Part shown: positions 6,390-13,731 of the stretch, piece after piece
Position numbering within the stretch: position 1 is the stretch's first letter
Layout: every line of letters starts with the position of its first letter
Source of the DNA: Bacteroidales bacterium
GTDB taxonomy: Bacteria > Bacteroidota > Bacteroidia > Bacteroidales > JALTDM01
Reading direction: 5' to 3'
DNA length: 20,726 bases
NCBI GenBank assembly: GCA_026996635.1
Contig: JALWKH010000140.1
Coordinates: 1 to 20,726, forward strand
Program-made: the position numbers and the translations under genes
Notes under the pieces: model-generated
Told to the model about the DNA's origin: nothing
Seen by the model: only the letters and a program-made list of their open reading frames with translations
The model's database searches: none

Positions 6390-7212
6390 ATGAAGATACA
6401 AGGAATAACTAAATTCAGCAGTGAAAGTCTATTTTATTTTTACGAAAAAGATTTTGTAAAATTCAAATAACGTTTTTATCAAAGTGATTTAGGCAAGATT
6501 TACCTTGCAATACCATGGGAAAAACTTATCCGTAGTTTTTCACTAAAAGAATCACTGAAAGGACCGAGAAGTTATTTTTCACCTCAAGGCAAGTTAGCCT
6601 TAATGTTTTTAAAGAACTACTCCGGTATGTCAGACAGAAAGGTTATGGAACAACCCGGGCGGCAATGTTGAGTGGCAATTTTTCTGTGGTATTTATCTAA
6701 AAGAACAACGTTTAACCAACTATAAGATAATAAGTGAAATCAGAAGTGAGTTAGCATCAAAATTAGATATAGAAAAATTACAGAAAGTTTTAATGTCTTA
6801 TTGGTTGCCGTATATAAAGAATCCGGGTCATATAACAGTAGATGCCACCTGTTATGAAAGTGAGGTTAGATATCCGACAAATGTAAAATTATTATGGGAG
6901 AGTGTTGATTGGGTAGTAGGTCAAAGCCGGCTGCTACATAAATATCTTAATTTGAAGCAACCACGCTCAAAATACAACAAATGGAAAACCCGTTATATAA
7001 TCTACAGTAAGAAACGCCGTAAGTCTAAAAAAGAACGTGTAGTTTTAACAAGAGGATTGCTTTATTTATTAGACAAGTTCATAAGGATATTAGACGATGT
7101 AATATCATCATATGAAATAGAATTGCAGGGTAGATATTATAAACGCATTGAAACGATATTTTTATTTAAAAATACAAAAAAATGGATACAGAATAATGAA
7201 TTTTACTTCTAA
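6390..7212 (+). pseudogene. DDE transposase remnant (DUF772/IS5- or IS1182-like), nonsense codon, frameshift and 3' truncation
   Basis: Reading from ATG 6390 gives MKIQGITKFSSESLFYFY and, after an in-frame TAA at 6468-6470 (a CAA-to-TAA change would explain it), continues in the same frame as RFYQSDLGKIYLAIPWEKL and GKLALMFLKNYSGMSDRKVMEQ, the DUF772 N-terminal domain. Near 6651-6663 one extra base moves the frame by +1, after which GNVEWQFFCGIYLKEQRLTN and the first catalytic region ITVDATCYESEVRYPTN follow to the stop at 7210-7212. The later part of the DDE domain, with the second Asp and the Glu, is absent, and homology fades after RYYKRIETI. The segment from ATG 6793 (139 codons) is open but is only the middle of the old gene. 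No active enzyme can be made. Assignment to a particular IS family is from memory of the motif layout. Confidence 0.85.
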
Positions 7213-7245
7213 AATCAACATTCGGCATTGGATATTCGTCATTCT

Positions 7246-8196
7246 TTATTCACTTGCTTCATCACAAAAAAACTTCAATGCCGCTCCTTCTTTTATCCCC
7301 GATGAAGAACGAATCAATGTTTGCAATTTGTACTTTTTCATTACAAATTTAATAAACAAAACCGACATGGGCATAAATTCGGCACGGTAAGGTTCCATAC
7401 CTTTCATTTTAAGCCGTTGATCGAGATTTGAAATCATCAATTCCCTGTAAATGATTCTAAAATCGGAATTGCTAACCTCGTAATACTGTGATTTTTTCGG
7501 CTTGTCTATTTGGTGCAAGTGCATCAAAATTAAGTTTGTCAGTGTTTTGAATGCTCCCGAAGTTCCTATAAGCGTATGAGGCTTATATTTTGCTACAGCA
7601 TCGGTAAGCGGTTCCAACCTACGAGTTAGGTACGACACTGTTTTTTTAATATCATTACATTTCATCGGGTCGTCCGGTTTAATTTCCTGAAGTAATGCCG
7701 ACACTCCCAACTTAAAACTGTGCCGCCATAATATTTTTTCGTCGGTGCCGATAATAAATTCCGTACTGCCGCCGCCTATATCCATAATCAAAGACGTTGT
7801 ATCTCCAAGTGTACCATCGTGCTTTGCCCCGTAATAAATGAGTGTGGCTTCGGTTTCGCCGTCAATAACCGTTACATCAAAACCTGTTTCTTCTTTAATC
7901 CTATGTGTAAAACTTTCTTTGTTTGTTGCACCTCTCACGGCAGCAGTGGCAAGCAAAACAATATTGTTTCTAGGCACTGAAAAATCAATTACCGCTTTTT
8001 TATAACGGTGCAATCCCTCCAATGTCCGCTGAATTGCTTCGGGACATACTACACCGGTTTTCAATCCGTCTTCGCATCCTAGCTTTACAGGTTGGCGGTC
8101 TTTATGAACAGGAAACAGTTTCCCTTTTTCACAATCCGCTATTAGCAAATTGCAAGTATTTGTACCCAAGTCAATTACCGCTACCCTCTTTTTCAT
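7246..8196 (-). CDS. ppx: Ppx/GppA-family exopolyphosphatase or pppGpp phosphatase
   Basis: A 316-residue single-domain member of the Ppx/GppA family in the ASKHA (actin-like ATPase) fold. The phosphate-1 motif VIDLGTNTCNLLIAD is at residues 7-21, the phosphate-2 motif DIGGGSTEF at 139-147, and IDGETEATLIYYG (111-123) matches the region around the family's catalytic glutamate. The long C-terminal HD-like domains of E. coli Ppx are absent, as usual for short versions of about 300 residues. It removes terminal phosphate from polyphosphate or from pppGpp; the sequence alone does not decide which. The start lies 25 bp after the stop of the saccharopine dehydrogenase-like gene, so they may be cotranscribed. 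Its 3' end is 33 bp from the insertion-sequence remnant, which has not damaged the coding region. Confidence 0.88.
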   Translation of the reverse strand: MKKRVAVIDLGTNTCNLLIADCEKGKLFPVHKDRQPVKLGCEDGLKTGVVCPEAIQRTLEGLHRYKKAVIDFSVPRNNIVLLATAAVRGATNKESFTHRIKEETGFDVTVIDGETEATLIYYGAKHDGTLGDTTSLIMDIGGGSTEFIIGTDEKILWRHSFKLGVSALLQEIKPDDPMKCNDIKKTVSYLTRRLEPLTDAVAKYKPHTLIGTSGAFKTLTNLILMHLHQIDKPKKSQYYEVSNSDFRIIYRELMISNLDQRLKMKGMEPYRAEFMPMSVLFIKFVMKKYKLQTLIRSSSGIKEGAALKFFCDEASE

Positions 8197-8221
8197 ACCT
8201 CTGCCGTTCTTAAGTCCTGTA

Positions 8222-9586
8222 TTATAACTTGGAGAACGGTTCGGTTATTTCCTCATGTGGTATTAATTTTTCGGTAAATTTTATGCCGTATTGCTTAAGT
8301 TCATTAAGCACCGGTTTATAAATTGATTCTATCACAGGAATTTTCACTCCTGTTTCCTTTATTTCTCCCGTAAGGATAAGTTTTGTTCCTATTGCCACGG
8401 GAGTACCTACTGTAAATGACATTGCAGTATCTTCATCGGTCCCGTAAACCACCATTGAAGAATGTATTTGTTGGCGTTTGCCGTCTTTTTCAAATTCAAA
8501 TTGATGCTGCATCACAATCATATCCTTATCGCCTTCGTCAAGTTTCCATTTTTTCATAAGCAGGTGTTGCAATACTTGTGCCGGCGATGCTTTTTTCAGT
8601 CCGATTTTTTCATTAGAGAACAAGCCTAACCACCTTAATTTATACAATGTAAGCGAATCCTCGCTCAAATCAAACATTTTCCTGATTTTTTCCTCAACAC
8701 AATATGTTTTGGAATAAGGCAAAAATGAATTTGTAAATTCACGGTAAGTCATATTTTCAAGCCCTTCCATAAAATATGTGTCGTCTGTCATACCCAATTT
8801 CACAAAGATATCCCAACCTTTGCAGAAACCGGGACGACGAAGTGTGCCTCTGAAAATTGTAGGTATATTTTCCAGTCCGTAAATTTCGCGATACTTAAGG
8901 GAATCACGGTTTGCATAAGCCTCAAACTCACCCACCTCATCGACAAAAACCCTTTCTGTCCTCCTAAACACCTGGCAATAAGGAATATATTTATAGCTTC
9001 CGTTACGGATAAACATAGAAGTGCCTTGCCCTGCCAATACCACATTTCGCGGATTCCAGGTAAACTTATAATTCCACGGATTATTGTCGTATTTCGGAGC
9101 TACCAATCCACCAGTAAAAGATTTGAACAATGTAATCCTGTAATTTTCTTTTTTCAACCTGTTTATAACTTCCATTGCAGACATATGGTCTATTCCCGGA
9201 TCAACACCCATTTCCATAAGGATAAGAAGACCTTTGTCTTTGGCTTCTTGCTCCATTGCCTTAATTTCGGGACTTACATAAGAAGCCGTTACCATGTTTT
9301 TATTATTGTCTATACAAGCACGAGCTACAAGGTGATGGAACCTTGCCGGCATCATGGAGATTACAATATCTGCCTTCGATACTTCTTCGTTTAATTGCTT
9401 ATTATTGTTTATATCAAACAGAAATGCTTCTGAATTGGGATGGTTATTAGTTTTCTTAATAATTGTATCTAAATTAATATCACCGATTCTTATTTTCCAA
9501 TCGTATTTTGTGGAATTGTCCAACAAATATTTAATCAAGCTTTTGGTTGATAAGCCTGCACCTAACAATAAAATCTTCTTTGCCAT
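8222..9586 (-). CDS. Saccharopine dehydrogenase-family protein
   Basis: A 454-residue protein with an N-terminal Rossmann fold (KKILLLGAGLSTKSLIKYLL, nucleotide-binding glycines at about 9-11) and the saccharopine dehydrogenase C-terminal domain; MEMGVDPGIDHMSAMEVINR at about residues 124-143 is a strong family signature, as is the nearby GLVAPKYDNNPWNYKFTW. The length fits the saccharopine reductase type (glutamate-forming, LYS9-like). In known pathways it interconverts saccharopine with aminoadipate semialdehyde plus glutamate in lysine metabolism. No other lysine-saccharopine gene is in view, so the substrate is not proven; related proteins act on other amino acids such as carboxynorspermidine precursors. 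It is divergent from the wbp-like operon across a 122-bp gap and is followed by ppx. Start ATG 9586 gives a compact Rossmann start. Confidence 0.83.
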   Translation of the reverse strand: MAKKILLLGAGLSTKSLIKYLLDNSTKYDWKIRIGDINLDTIIKKTNNHPNSEAFLFDINNNKQLNEEVSKADIVISMMPARFHHLVARACIDNNKNMVTASYVSPEIKAMEQEAKDKGLLILMEMGVDPGIDHMSAMEVINRLKKENYRITLFKSFTGGLVAPKYDNNPWNYKFTWNPRNVVLAGQGTSMFIRNGSYKYIPYCQVFRRTERVFVDEVGEFEAYANRDSLKYREIYGLENIPTIFRGTLRRPGFCKGWDIFVKLGMTDDTYFMEGLENMTYREFTNSFLPYSKTYCVEEKIRKMFDLSEDSLTLYKLRWLGLFSNEKIGLKKASPAQVLQHLLMKKWKLDEGDKDMIVMQHQFEFEKDGKRQQIHSSMVVYGTDEDTAMSFTVGTPVAIGTKLILTGEIKETGVKIPVIESIYKPVLNELKQYGIKFTEKLIPHEEITEPFSKL

Positions 9587-9683
9587 AACTTGTTCAATTT
9601 TTTATGGTGCTAAAAATAACCTTTTTCATTTTACAATCATTATCTTTTTGACAAAATGAAAGAAAATCAGACTAAAATTAAAT

Positions 9684-9691
9684 TACATTTG
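9684..9691 (+). promoter_or_regulatory. Possible -7 element of the wbpE-wbpD-wbpB-wbpA operon
   Basis: TACATTTG matches TAnnTTTG exactly and ends 17 bases before the wbpE ATG (9709). The nearest TTTG upstream (9647-9650) is about 33 bp away, too far for a normal -33 element, so the call rests on the -7 box only. The 122-bp gap also contains the divergent start of the saccharopine dehydrogenase gene, without a clear promoter match. Confidence 0.4.
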
Positions 9692-9708
9692 CAACAAAAT
9701 TTTGCGGT

Positions 9709-10842
9709 ATGAAAAAGATCTCAATGGTTGACCTTAAAACCCAGTACGAAAAAATTAAACCCGAAATAGACAAGGCTATATTTGATGTGATAGAATCCAC
9801 GGCATTTATCAACGGTCCCAAGGTGAAAGAATTTACAGCCGACCTTGAAAAATACTTGCAAGTAAAACATGTTATTCCCGCCGCAAGCGGTACCGATGCT
9901 TTGCAAGTGGCATTGATGGCATTAGACCTGAAACCCGGCGATGAAGTAATAACCACTCCTTTTACTTTTGTTGCCACAGTTGAAGTAATTGCTTTACTGG
10001 GTCTTAAACCTGTTTTCGTTGATGTTTACGACGATACTTTTACAATAGATGTTTCAAAAATAGAAGAAAAAATCACGGATAAAACCAAAGCGATAATTCC
10101 CGTTCACCTTTTCGGTCAAGCTGCCGAAATGGAAAAAATAATGGAAATTGCAAATAAGCACAACCTTTATGTAATAGAAGACACTGCACAAGCTCTCGGC
10201 AGCGACTACTATTTTGAAGACGGAAGCGTAAAAAAACTCGGCACAATAGGCCATATCGGAGCAACATCGTTTTTCCCTTCAAAGAATCTAGGCTGCTTCG
10301 GTGACGGAGGTGCAATTTTTACTAATGACGACAAACTTGCGGAAACTTTAAGGTCCATTGTAAACCACGGAATGAAAGTAAGATACTATCACGACACAAT
10401 CGGCGTAAATTCACGTTTGGACAGCATTCAAGCGGCAATTTTGCAAGTAAAACTTAAATACCTTGACCAATACAACGACAGCAGAAGAAAAGCAGCGGAA
10501 TATTACAACAACGCATTCAAAGATTGCGAAAAAATTATTACTCCTGCAATTTATGAAAAAAGCAAACACATTTACCACCAATACACGCTCAAAATAATAA
10601 ATGCTGACAGGGACAAACTAAAAAATTACCTGATCGATAAAGGTATTCCATGTGCAGTTTACTATCCGGTACCGCTTCATTTACAGAAAGCTTATTCGTA
10701 TTACGGATACAAAGAAGGAGATTTCCCGGTATCGGAGCATTTAAGCAAAATTGTTTTATCTTTGCCAATGCACACGGAGCTTAACAATGAGCAGTTGGAA
10801 TACATAACCTCAACCGTGTTGGAATTTCTAAAAAACAATTAA
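9709..10842 (+). CDS. wbpE: WbpE-like PLP aminotransferase (DegT/DnrJ/EryC1/StrS family) for UDP-GlcNAc3NAcA synthesis
   Basis: A 377-residue sugar aminotransferase. PLP-binding Lys192 sits in SFFPSKNLGCFGDGGA, and the substrate-pocket segment HVIPAASGTDALQVALMAL (54-72) and EDTAQALGS (157-165) are standard for the family. In Pseudomonas aeruginosa WbpE uses glutamate to place an amino group on C3 of the 3-keto-UDP-GlcNAcA made by WbpB. The next three genes match WbpD, WbpB and WbpA, which is why this specific role is chosen over the many other DegT functions. It is the first gene of the operon, with only 3 bp before the next ATG. The P. gingivalis homologue PorR is needed for A-LPS and for anchoring of secreted proteases, which is relevant to the T9SS cargo gene downstream. 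Confidence 0.88.
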   Translation: MKKISMVDLKTQYEKIKPEIDKAIFDVIESTAFINGPKVKEFTADLEKYLQVKHVIPAASGTDALQVALMALDLKPGDEVITTPFTFVATVEVIALLGLKPVFVDVYDDTFTIDVSKIEEKITDKTKAIIPVHLFGQAAEMEKIMEIANKHNLYVIEDTAQALGSDYYFEDGSVKKLGTIGHIGATSFFPSKNLGCFGDGGAIFTNDDKLAETLRSIVNHGMKVRYYHDTIGVNSRLDSIQAAILQVKLKYLDQYNDSRRKAAEYYNNAFKDCEKIITPAIYEKSKHIYHQYTLKIINADRDKLKNYLIDKGIPCAVYYPVPLHLQKAYSYYGYKEGDFPVSEHLSKIVLSLPMHTELNNEQLEYITSTVLEFLKNN

Positions 10843-10845
10843 AAA

Positions 10846-11427
10846 ATGGAAAATCAAGAATATTTTGCCCACCCTACTGCAGTAATAGACGAGGGCGCCA
10901 AGATAGGCAAAGGAACAAAAATTTGGCACTTTTGCCATGTGATGCCAAAGGCTGAAATAGGTGAAAGGTGCATCTTGGGACAAAATGTATTTGTAGCCGA
11001 CAATGTGAAACTCGGGAACAATGTAAAAATTCAAAATAACGTATCGGTTTATACCGGTGTAATTTGCGAAGATGATGTCTTTCTCGGACCTTCAATGGTA
11101 TTTACCAATGTGAACAATCCGAGAAGTGCAATTGTAAGGCACGACAAATACGAAACCACACTTGTAAAAAAAGGTGCTACAATCGGTGCCAACGCAACAA
11201 TCGTTTGTGGTGTTACACTCGGTGAGCATTGTTTTGTGGGAGCCGGTGCCGTAGTAACAAAAGACGTAAAGCCTTTTGCTCTTGTAGTTGGTGTTCCTGC
11301 CAAACAAATCGGATGGATGAGCGAATACGGTCATAACCTGGAATTTGACGAAAACGGAATAGCAGTGTGTCCCGAAAGCGGACAAAAGTACAAACTTGAA
11401 AACGGTAATGTTTACAAAATAGACTGA
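10846..11427 (+). CDS. wbpD: WbpD-like N-acetyltransferase (left-handed beta-helix)
   Basis: A 193-residue hexapeptide-repeat acyltransferase. Imperfect repeats such as [27 protein letters not shown] and ATIGANATI form the beta-helix across residues 15-130. The blocks [14 protein letters not shown] and [14 protein letters not shown], and the small Cys/Ser-Gly tail ([11 protein letters not shown]), are the pattern I know from WbpD proteins. The enzyme acetylates the 3-amino group of UDP-GlcNAc3NA with acetyl-CoA to give UDP-2,3-diacetamido-2,3-dideoxy-glucuronic acid. It is 3 bp after wbpE and 2 bp before wbpB, so translation is probably coupled. Length equals the family norm and no required region is missing. 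In P. gingivalis the corresponding position may receive other acyl groups, so the exact donor is inferred. Confidence 0.88.
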   Translation: MENQEYFAHPTAVIDEGAKIGKGTKIWHFCHVMPKAEIGERCILGQNVFVADNVKLGNNVKIQNNVSVYTGVICEDDVFLGPSMVFTNVNNPRSAIVRHDKYETTLVKKGATIGANATIVCGVTLGEHCFVGAGAVVTKDVKPFALVVGVPAKQIGWMSEYGHNLEFDENGIAVCPESGQKYKLENGNVYKID

Positions 11428-11429
11428 TA

Positions 11430-12371
11430 ATGAAGAATTTTGCACTAATAGGCATAGGCGGATACATTGCCCCGCGTCATGTACGTGCCATCAAGGAAAC
11501 AGGCAATATGTTGCTCGCCGGATTAGACAAATGCGACAGCGTAGGTTTTATAGACAGCTACTTCCCCGATATGGATTTTTTCACGGAATTCGAACGGTTC
11601 GACAGGCATATAGATAAACTGCGCCGCCTCGGTAAAAAGATTGATTATGTAAGCATTTGCTCGCCAAATTACTTGCACGATTCACACATAAGGTTTGCAC
11701 TACGCAGCGATGCACATGCCATTTGCGAAAAACCACTCGTGCTAAACCCGTGGAATGTAGAAGCACTCAAAACCATTGAAAAAGAAACAGGCAGAAAAGT
11801 AAACACTATCTTGCAACTGCGTCATCATGAGTCAATTATAAAACTGAAAAAAGAAGTTGATCAAAATCCCGGTAAAGTTTACGACATAGACTTGACATAC
11901 ATAACAAGCCGCGGTCAATGGTATCATTTTTCTTGGAAAGGTGACAAATCAAAATCAGGCGGTATTGCAACAAACATCGGAATTCACTTTTTTGATATGC
12001 TCACTTGGATTTTCGGCGATGTGGAACAAAACATTATCCATTACAAAGATGATAAACGTAATGCCGGTTTTCTCAAGCTAAAAAAAGCAAATGTAAGATG
12101 GTTTTTGAGCCTTGAATACGAAGATATTCCCGAAAATGTAAGAAACGAAGGCAAACGCACTTACCGTTCTATAACCGTAAACGGGGAAGAAATCGAATTT
12201 AGCGAAGGATTTACCGATTTGCACACAATAAGTTACAAACACATATTAAACAACCAAGGTTTCGGCCTTGATGATGCGTTTACATCAATAAATACAGTTT
12301 ACGAAATCAGAAATGCAAATCCCGTAGGATTGAAAGGAGATTATCATCCTTTTTGTAAAAAAATAAAATGA
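11430..12371 (+). CDS. wbpB: WbpB-like UDP-GlcNAcA 3-dehydrogenase (Gfo/Idh/MocA family)
   Basis: A 313-residue NAD-dependent oxidoreductase beginning MKNFALIGIGGYIAPRHVRA, with the Gfo/Idh/MocA nucleotide-binding fold, the family EKP motif in CEKPL, and the substrate histidine in NIGIHFFDML. Long stretches, such as YVSICSPNYLH, TILQLRHHE, DLTYITSRG and SITVNGEEIEFSEGFTDLH, are near-identical to my recollection of P. aeruginosa WbpB, so this is the most specific match in the operon. It oxidises C3 of UDP-GlcNAcA and recycles NADH with alpha-ketoglutarate, coupled to WbpE. It starts 2 bp after wbpD and ends 7 bp before wbpA. No oddities in length or composition are seen. Confidence 0.93.
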   Translation: MKNFALIGIGGYIAPRHVRAIKETGNMLLAGLDKCDSVGFIDSYFPDMDFFTEFERFDRHIDKLRRLGKKIDYVSICSPNYLHDSHIRFALRSDAHAICEKPLVLNPWNVEALKTIEKETGRKVNTILQLRHHESIIKLKKEVDQNPGKVYDIDLTYITSRGQWYHFSWKGDKSKSGGIATNIGIHFFDMLTWIFGDVEQNIIHYKDDKRNAGFLKLKKANVRWFLSLEYEDIPENVRNEGKRTYRSITVNGEEIEFSEGFTDLHTISYKHILNNQGFGLDDAFTSINTVYEIRNANPVGLKGDYHPFCKKIK

Positions 12372-12378
12372 TAAGATT

Positions 12379-13674
12379 ATGATTTACGAAGATTTAAAGA
12401 ATAAAAACAAAACATTAGCTGTAATTGGATTAGGCTATGTAGGTCTGCCTATTGCACTTGCATTTGCAAAAAAGATTAAAGTAATCGGATTTGACATAAA
12501 ACCCGAAAGAATTGAGTTGCTGAAAAAGAACATCGATCCGAGCAAAGAGTTGGACGCATCGGAATTTGAAGGTGCCGATATTGAATTTACCGCAAATCCG
12601 GACGATTTGAAAAAAGCACATTTTTTCATTGTAACAGTTCCCACACCAATTGACGACCATAACTTACCAGACCTGACACCCCTTTACAAAGCTAGTGAAA
12701 CTGTGGGTAAAGCCCTCAAGAAAGGTGATTATGTAGTCTTTGAATCAACTGTTTATCCGGGTGCAACAGAAGAAGATTGCGTGCCGATAATGGAAAAGCA
12801 TTCGGGACTTAAATTCTGTCAAGACTTTAAAGTAGGCTACTCACCTGAAAGAATAAACCCGGGCGACAAAGAACATACTATAACAAAAATCAAAAAAGTA
12901 GTTTCAGGCTGCGACGACGAAGCACTCGACAACATTGCCAAAACTTATGAATTAATTGTAGAAGCCGGTATTTTCAAAGCTGCTTCTATAAAAACTGCGG
13001 AAGCCGCAAAAGTTATTGAAAACACCCAAAGGGATGTGAACATTGCCCTAATGAATGAACTTTCCCTGATTTTCAACAGAATGGGAATAAACACTTATGA
13101 TGTTTTGGCTGCAGCCGGCACAAAGTGGAACTTTTTGAAATTCTTCCCCGGACTTGTCGGCGGTCACTGTATCGGAGTGGATCCTTATTACCTGTCGTAC
13201 AAGGCAAAAGAATTCGGATATTATCCGCAAATCATTGATGCAGGCCGTTTTGTAAACGACTCTATGGGTAGATATGTGGCAAAACAAACTGCAAAAAAAC
13301 TCTTGCAAAAAGGCATAAACCTCCTCGAAGCCAATATTTTAATAATGGGTATCACTTTTAAAGAAAATGTGGCAGACATCAGGAATACAAAAGTTATAGA
13401 TATCTACAATGAACTTTTATCATACAATGTAAAAAACATAGATTTGGTTGACTATTTTGCAGACAAAGAAGAAGTAAAACACGAGTACGGCATCGAAATG
13501 GCAGATGAAATAAAAAACAATTACGATGCCATAATTTTAGCCGTAAATCATGAGAAATATACAAATCTTCCGGAAGATTATTTTGCAGAAATAGGAACAG
13601 ATAAAGTTTTATTCGTTGATGTAAAGGGAATTTACCGCAATAAGATTAAAAAACTCGATTATTGGAGTTTGTAA
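12379..13674 (+). CDS. wbpA: WbpA-like UDP-N-acetylglucosamine 6-dehydrogenase
   Basis: A 431-residue nucleotide-sugar dehydrogenase. The NAD-binding motif GLGYVGLP is at residues 17-24 and the catalytic Cys264 lies in LVGGHCIGVDPYYL; KVIENTQRDVNIALMNEL at about 211-228 links the two domains. It oxidises C6 of UDP-GlcNAc to the uronic acid in two NAD-dependent steps through a thioester, the first reaction of the pathway that wbpB, wbpE and wbpD then complete. It is the last gene of the operon. A related enzyme using UDP-GalNAc or another UDP-sugar would look the same at this level, but the company of wbpB/D/E favours UDP-GlcNAc. Transcription should stop at the hairpin 25 bp downstream. Confidence 0.9.
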   Translation: MIYEDLKNKNKTLAVIGLGYVGLPIALAFAKKIKVIGFDIKPERIELLKKNIDPSKELDASEFEGADIEFTANPDDLKKAHFFIVTVPTPIDDHNLPDLTPLYKASETVGKALKKGDYVVFESTVYPGATEEDCVPIMEKHSGLKFCQDFKVGYSPERINPGDKEHTITKIKKVVSGCDDEALDNIAKTYELIVEAGIFKAASIKTAEAAKVIENTQRDVNIALMNELSLIFNRMGINTYDVLAAAGTKWNFLKFFPGLVGGHCIGVDPYYLSYKAKEFGYYPQIIDAGRFVNDSMGRYVAKQTAKKLLQKGINLLEANILIMGITFKENVADIRNTKVIDIYNELLSYNVKNIDLVDYFADKEEVKHEYGIEMADEIKNNYDAIILAVNHEKYTNLPEDYFAEIGTDKVLFVDVKGIYRNKIKKLDYWSL

Positions 13675-13698
13675 ACATTTTAATTCCATAAAAAAAAT

Positions 13699-13731
13699 AA
13701 AAACGCTGCAACACAACATTGTAGCGTTTTT
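13699..13731. terminator. Shared bidirectional terminator between the wbp operon and the T9SS cargo gene
   Basis: Arms AAAAACGCTGCAA (13699-13711) and TTGTAGCGTTTTT (13719-13731) pair over 13 positions with a single G-T pair and a 7-base loop. A run of T follows on the plus strand and a run of A precedes, so each strand has a stem plus U-tract. It ends wbpA transcription and overlaps the first bases of the stop codon of the convergent gene (13730-13732). Confidence 0.85.

Larger units (their letters stand above)
6290..7212 (+). mobile_element. Decayed, 3'-truncated insertion sequence between umuC and ppx
   Basis: Promoter, leader hairpin and a broken transposase gene occupy most of the space between the umuC stop (6264) and the ppx stop (7246). 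The element has lost its right part: the transposase homology fades at about 7150 and host sequence resumes by 7246. The left boundary is uncertain; somewhere in 6265-6290 is likely. No inverted terminal repeat pair or target-site duplication can be shown because the right end is missing. Confidence 0.55.

Noticed and set aside
6651..6663. Programmed +1 frameshift in the transposase
   Set aside because: No slippery run typical of IS frameshifting is present, a nonsense codon lies further upstream, and the 3' part is lost, so decay is the simpler explanation.
6793..7212. Open frame of 139 codons as a stand-alone gene
   Set aside because: It is the middle of the transposase; homology continues upstream in the same frame to about 6661 and in the other frame before that.
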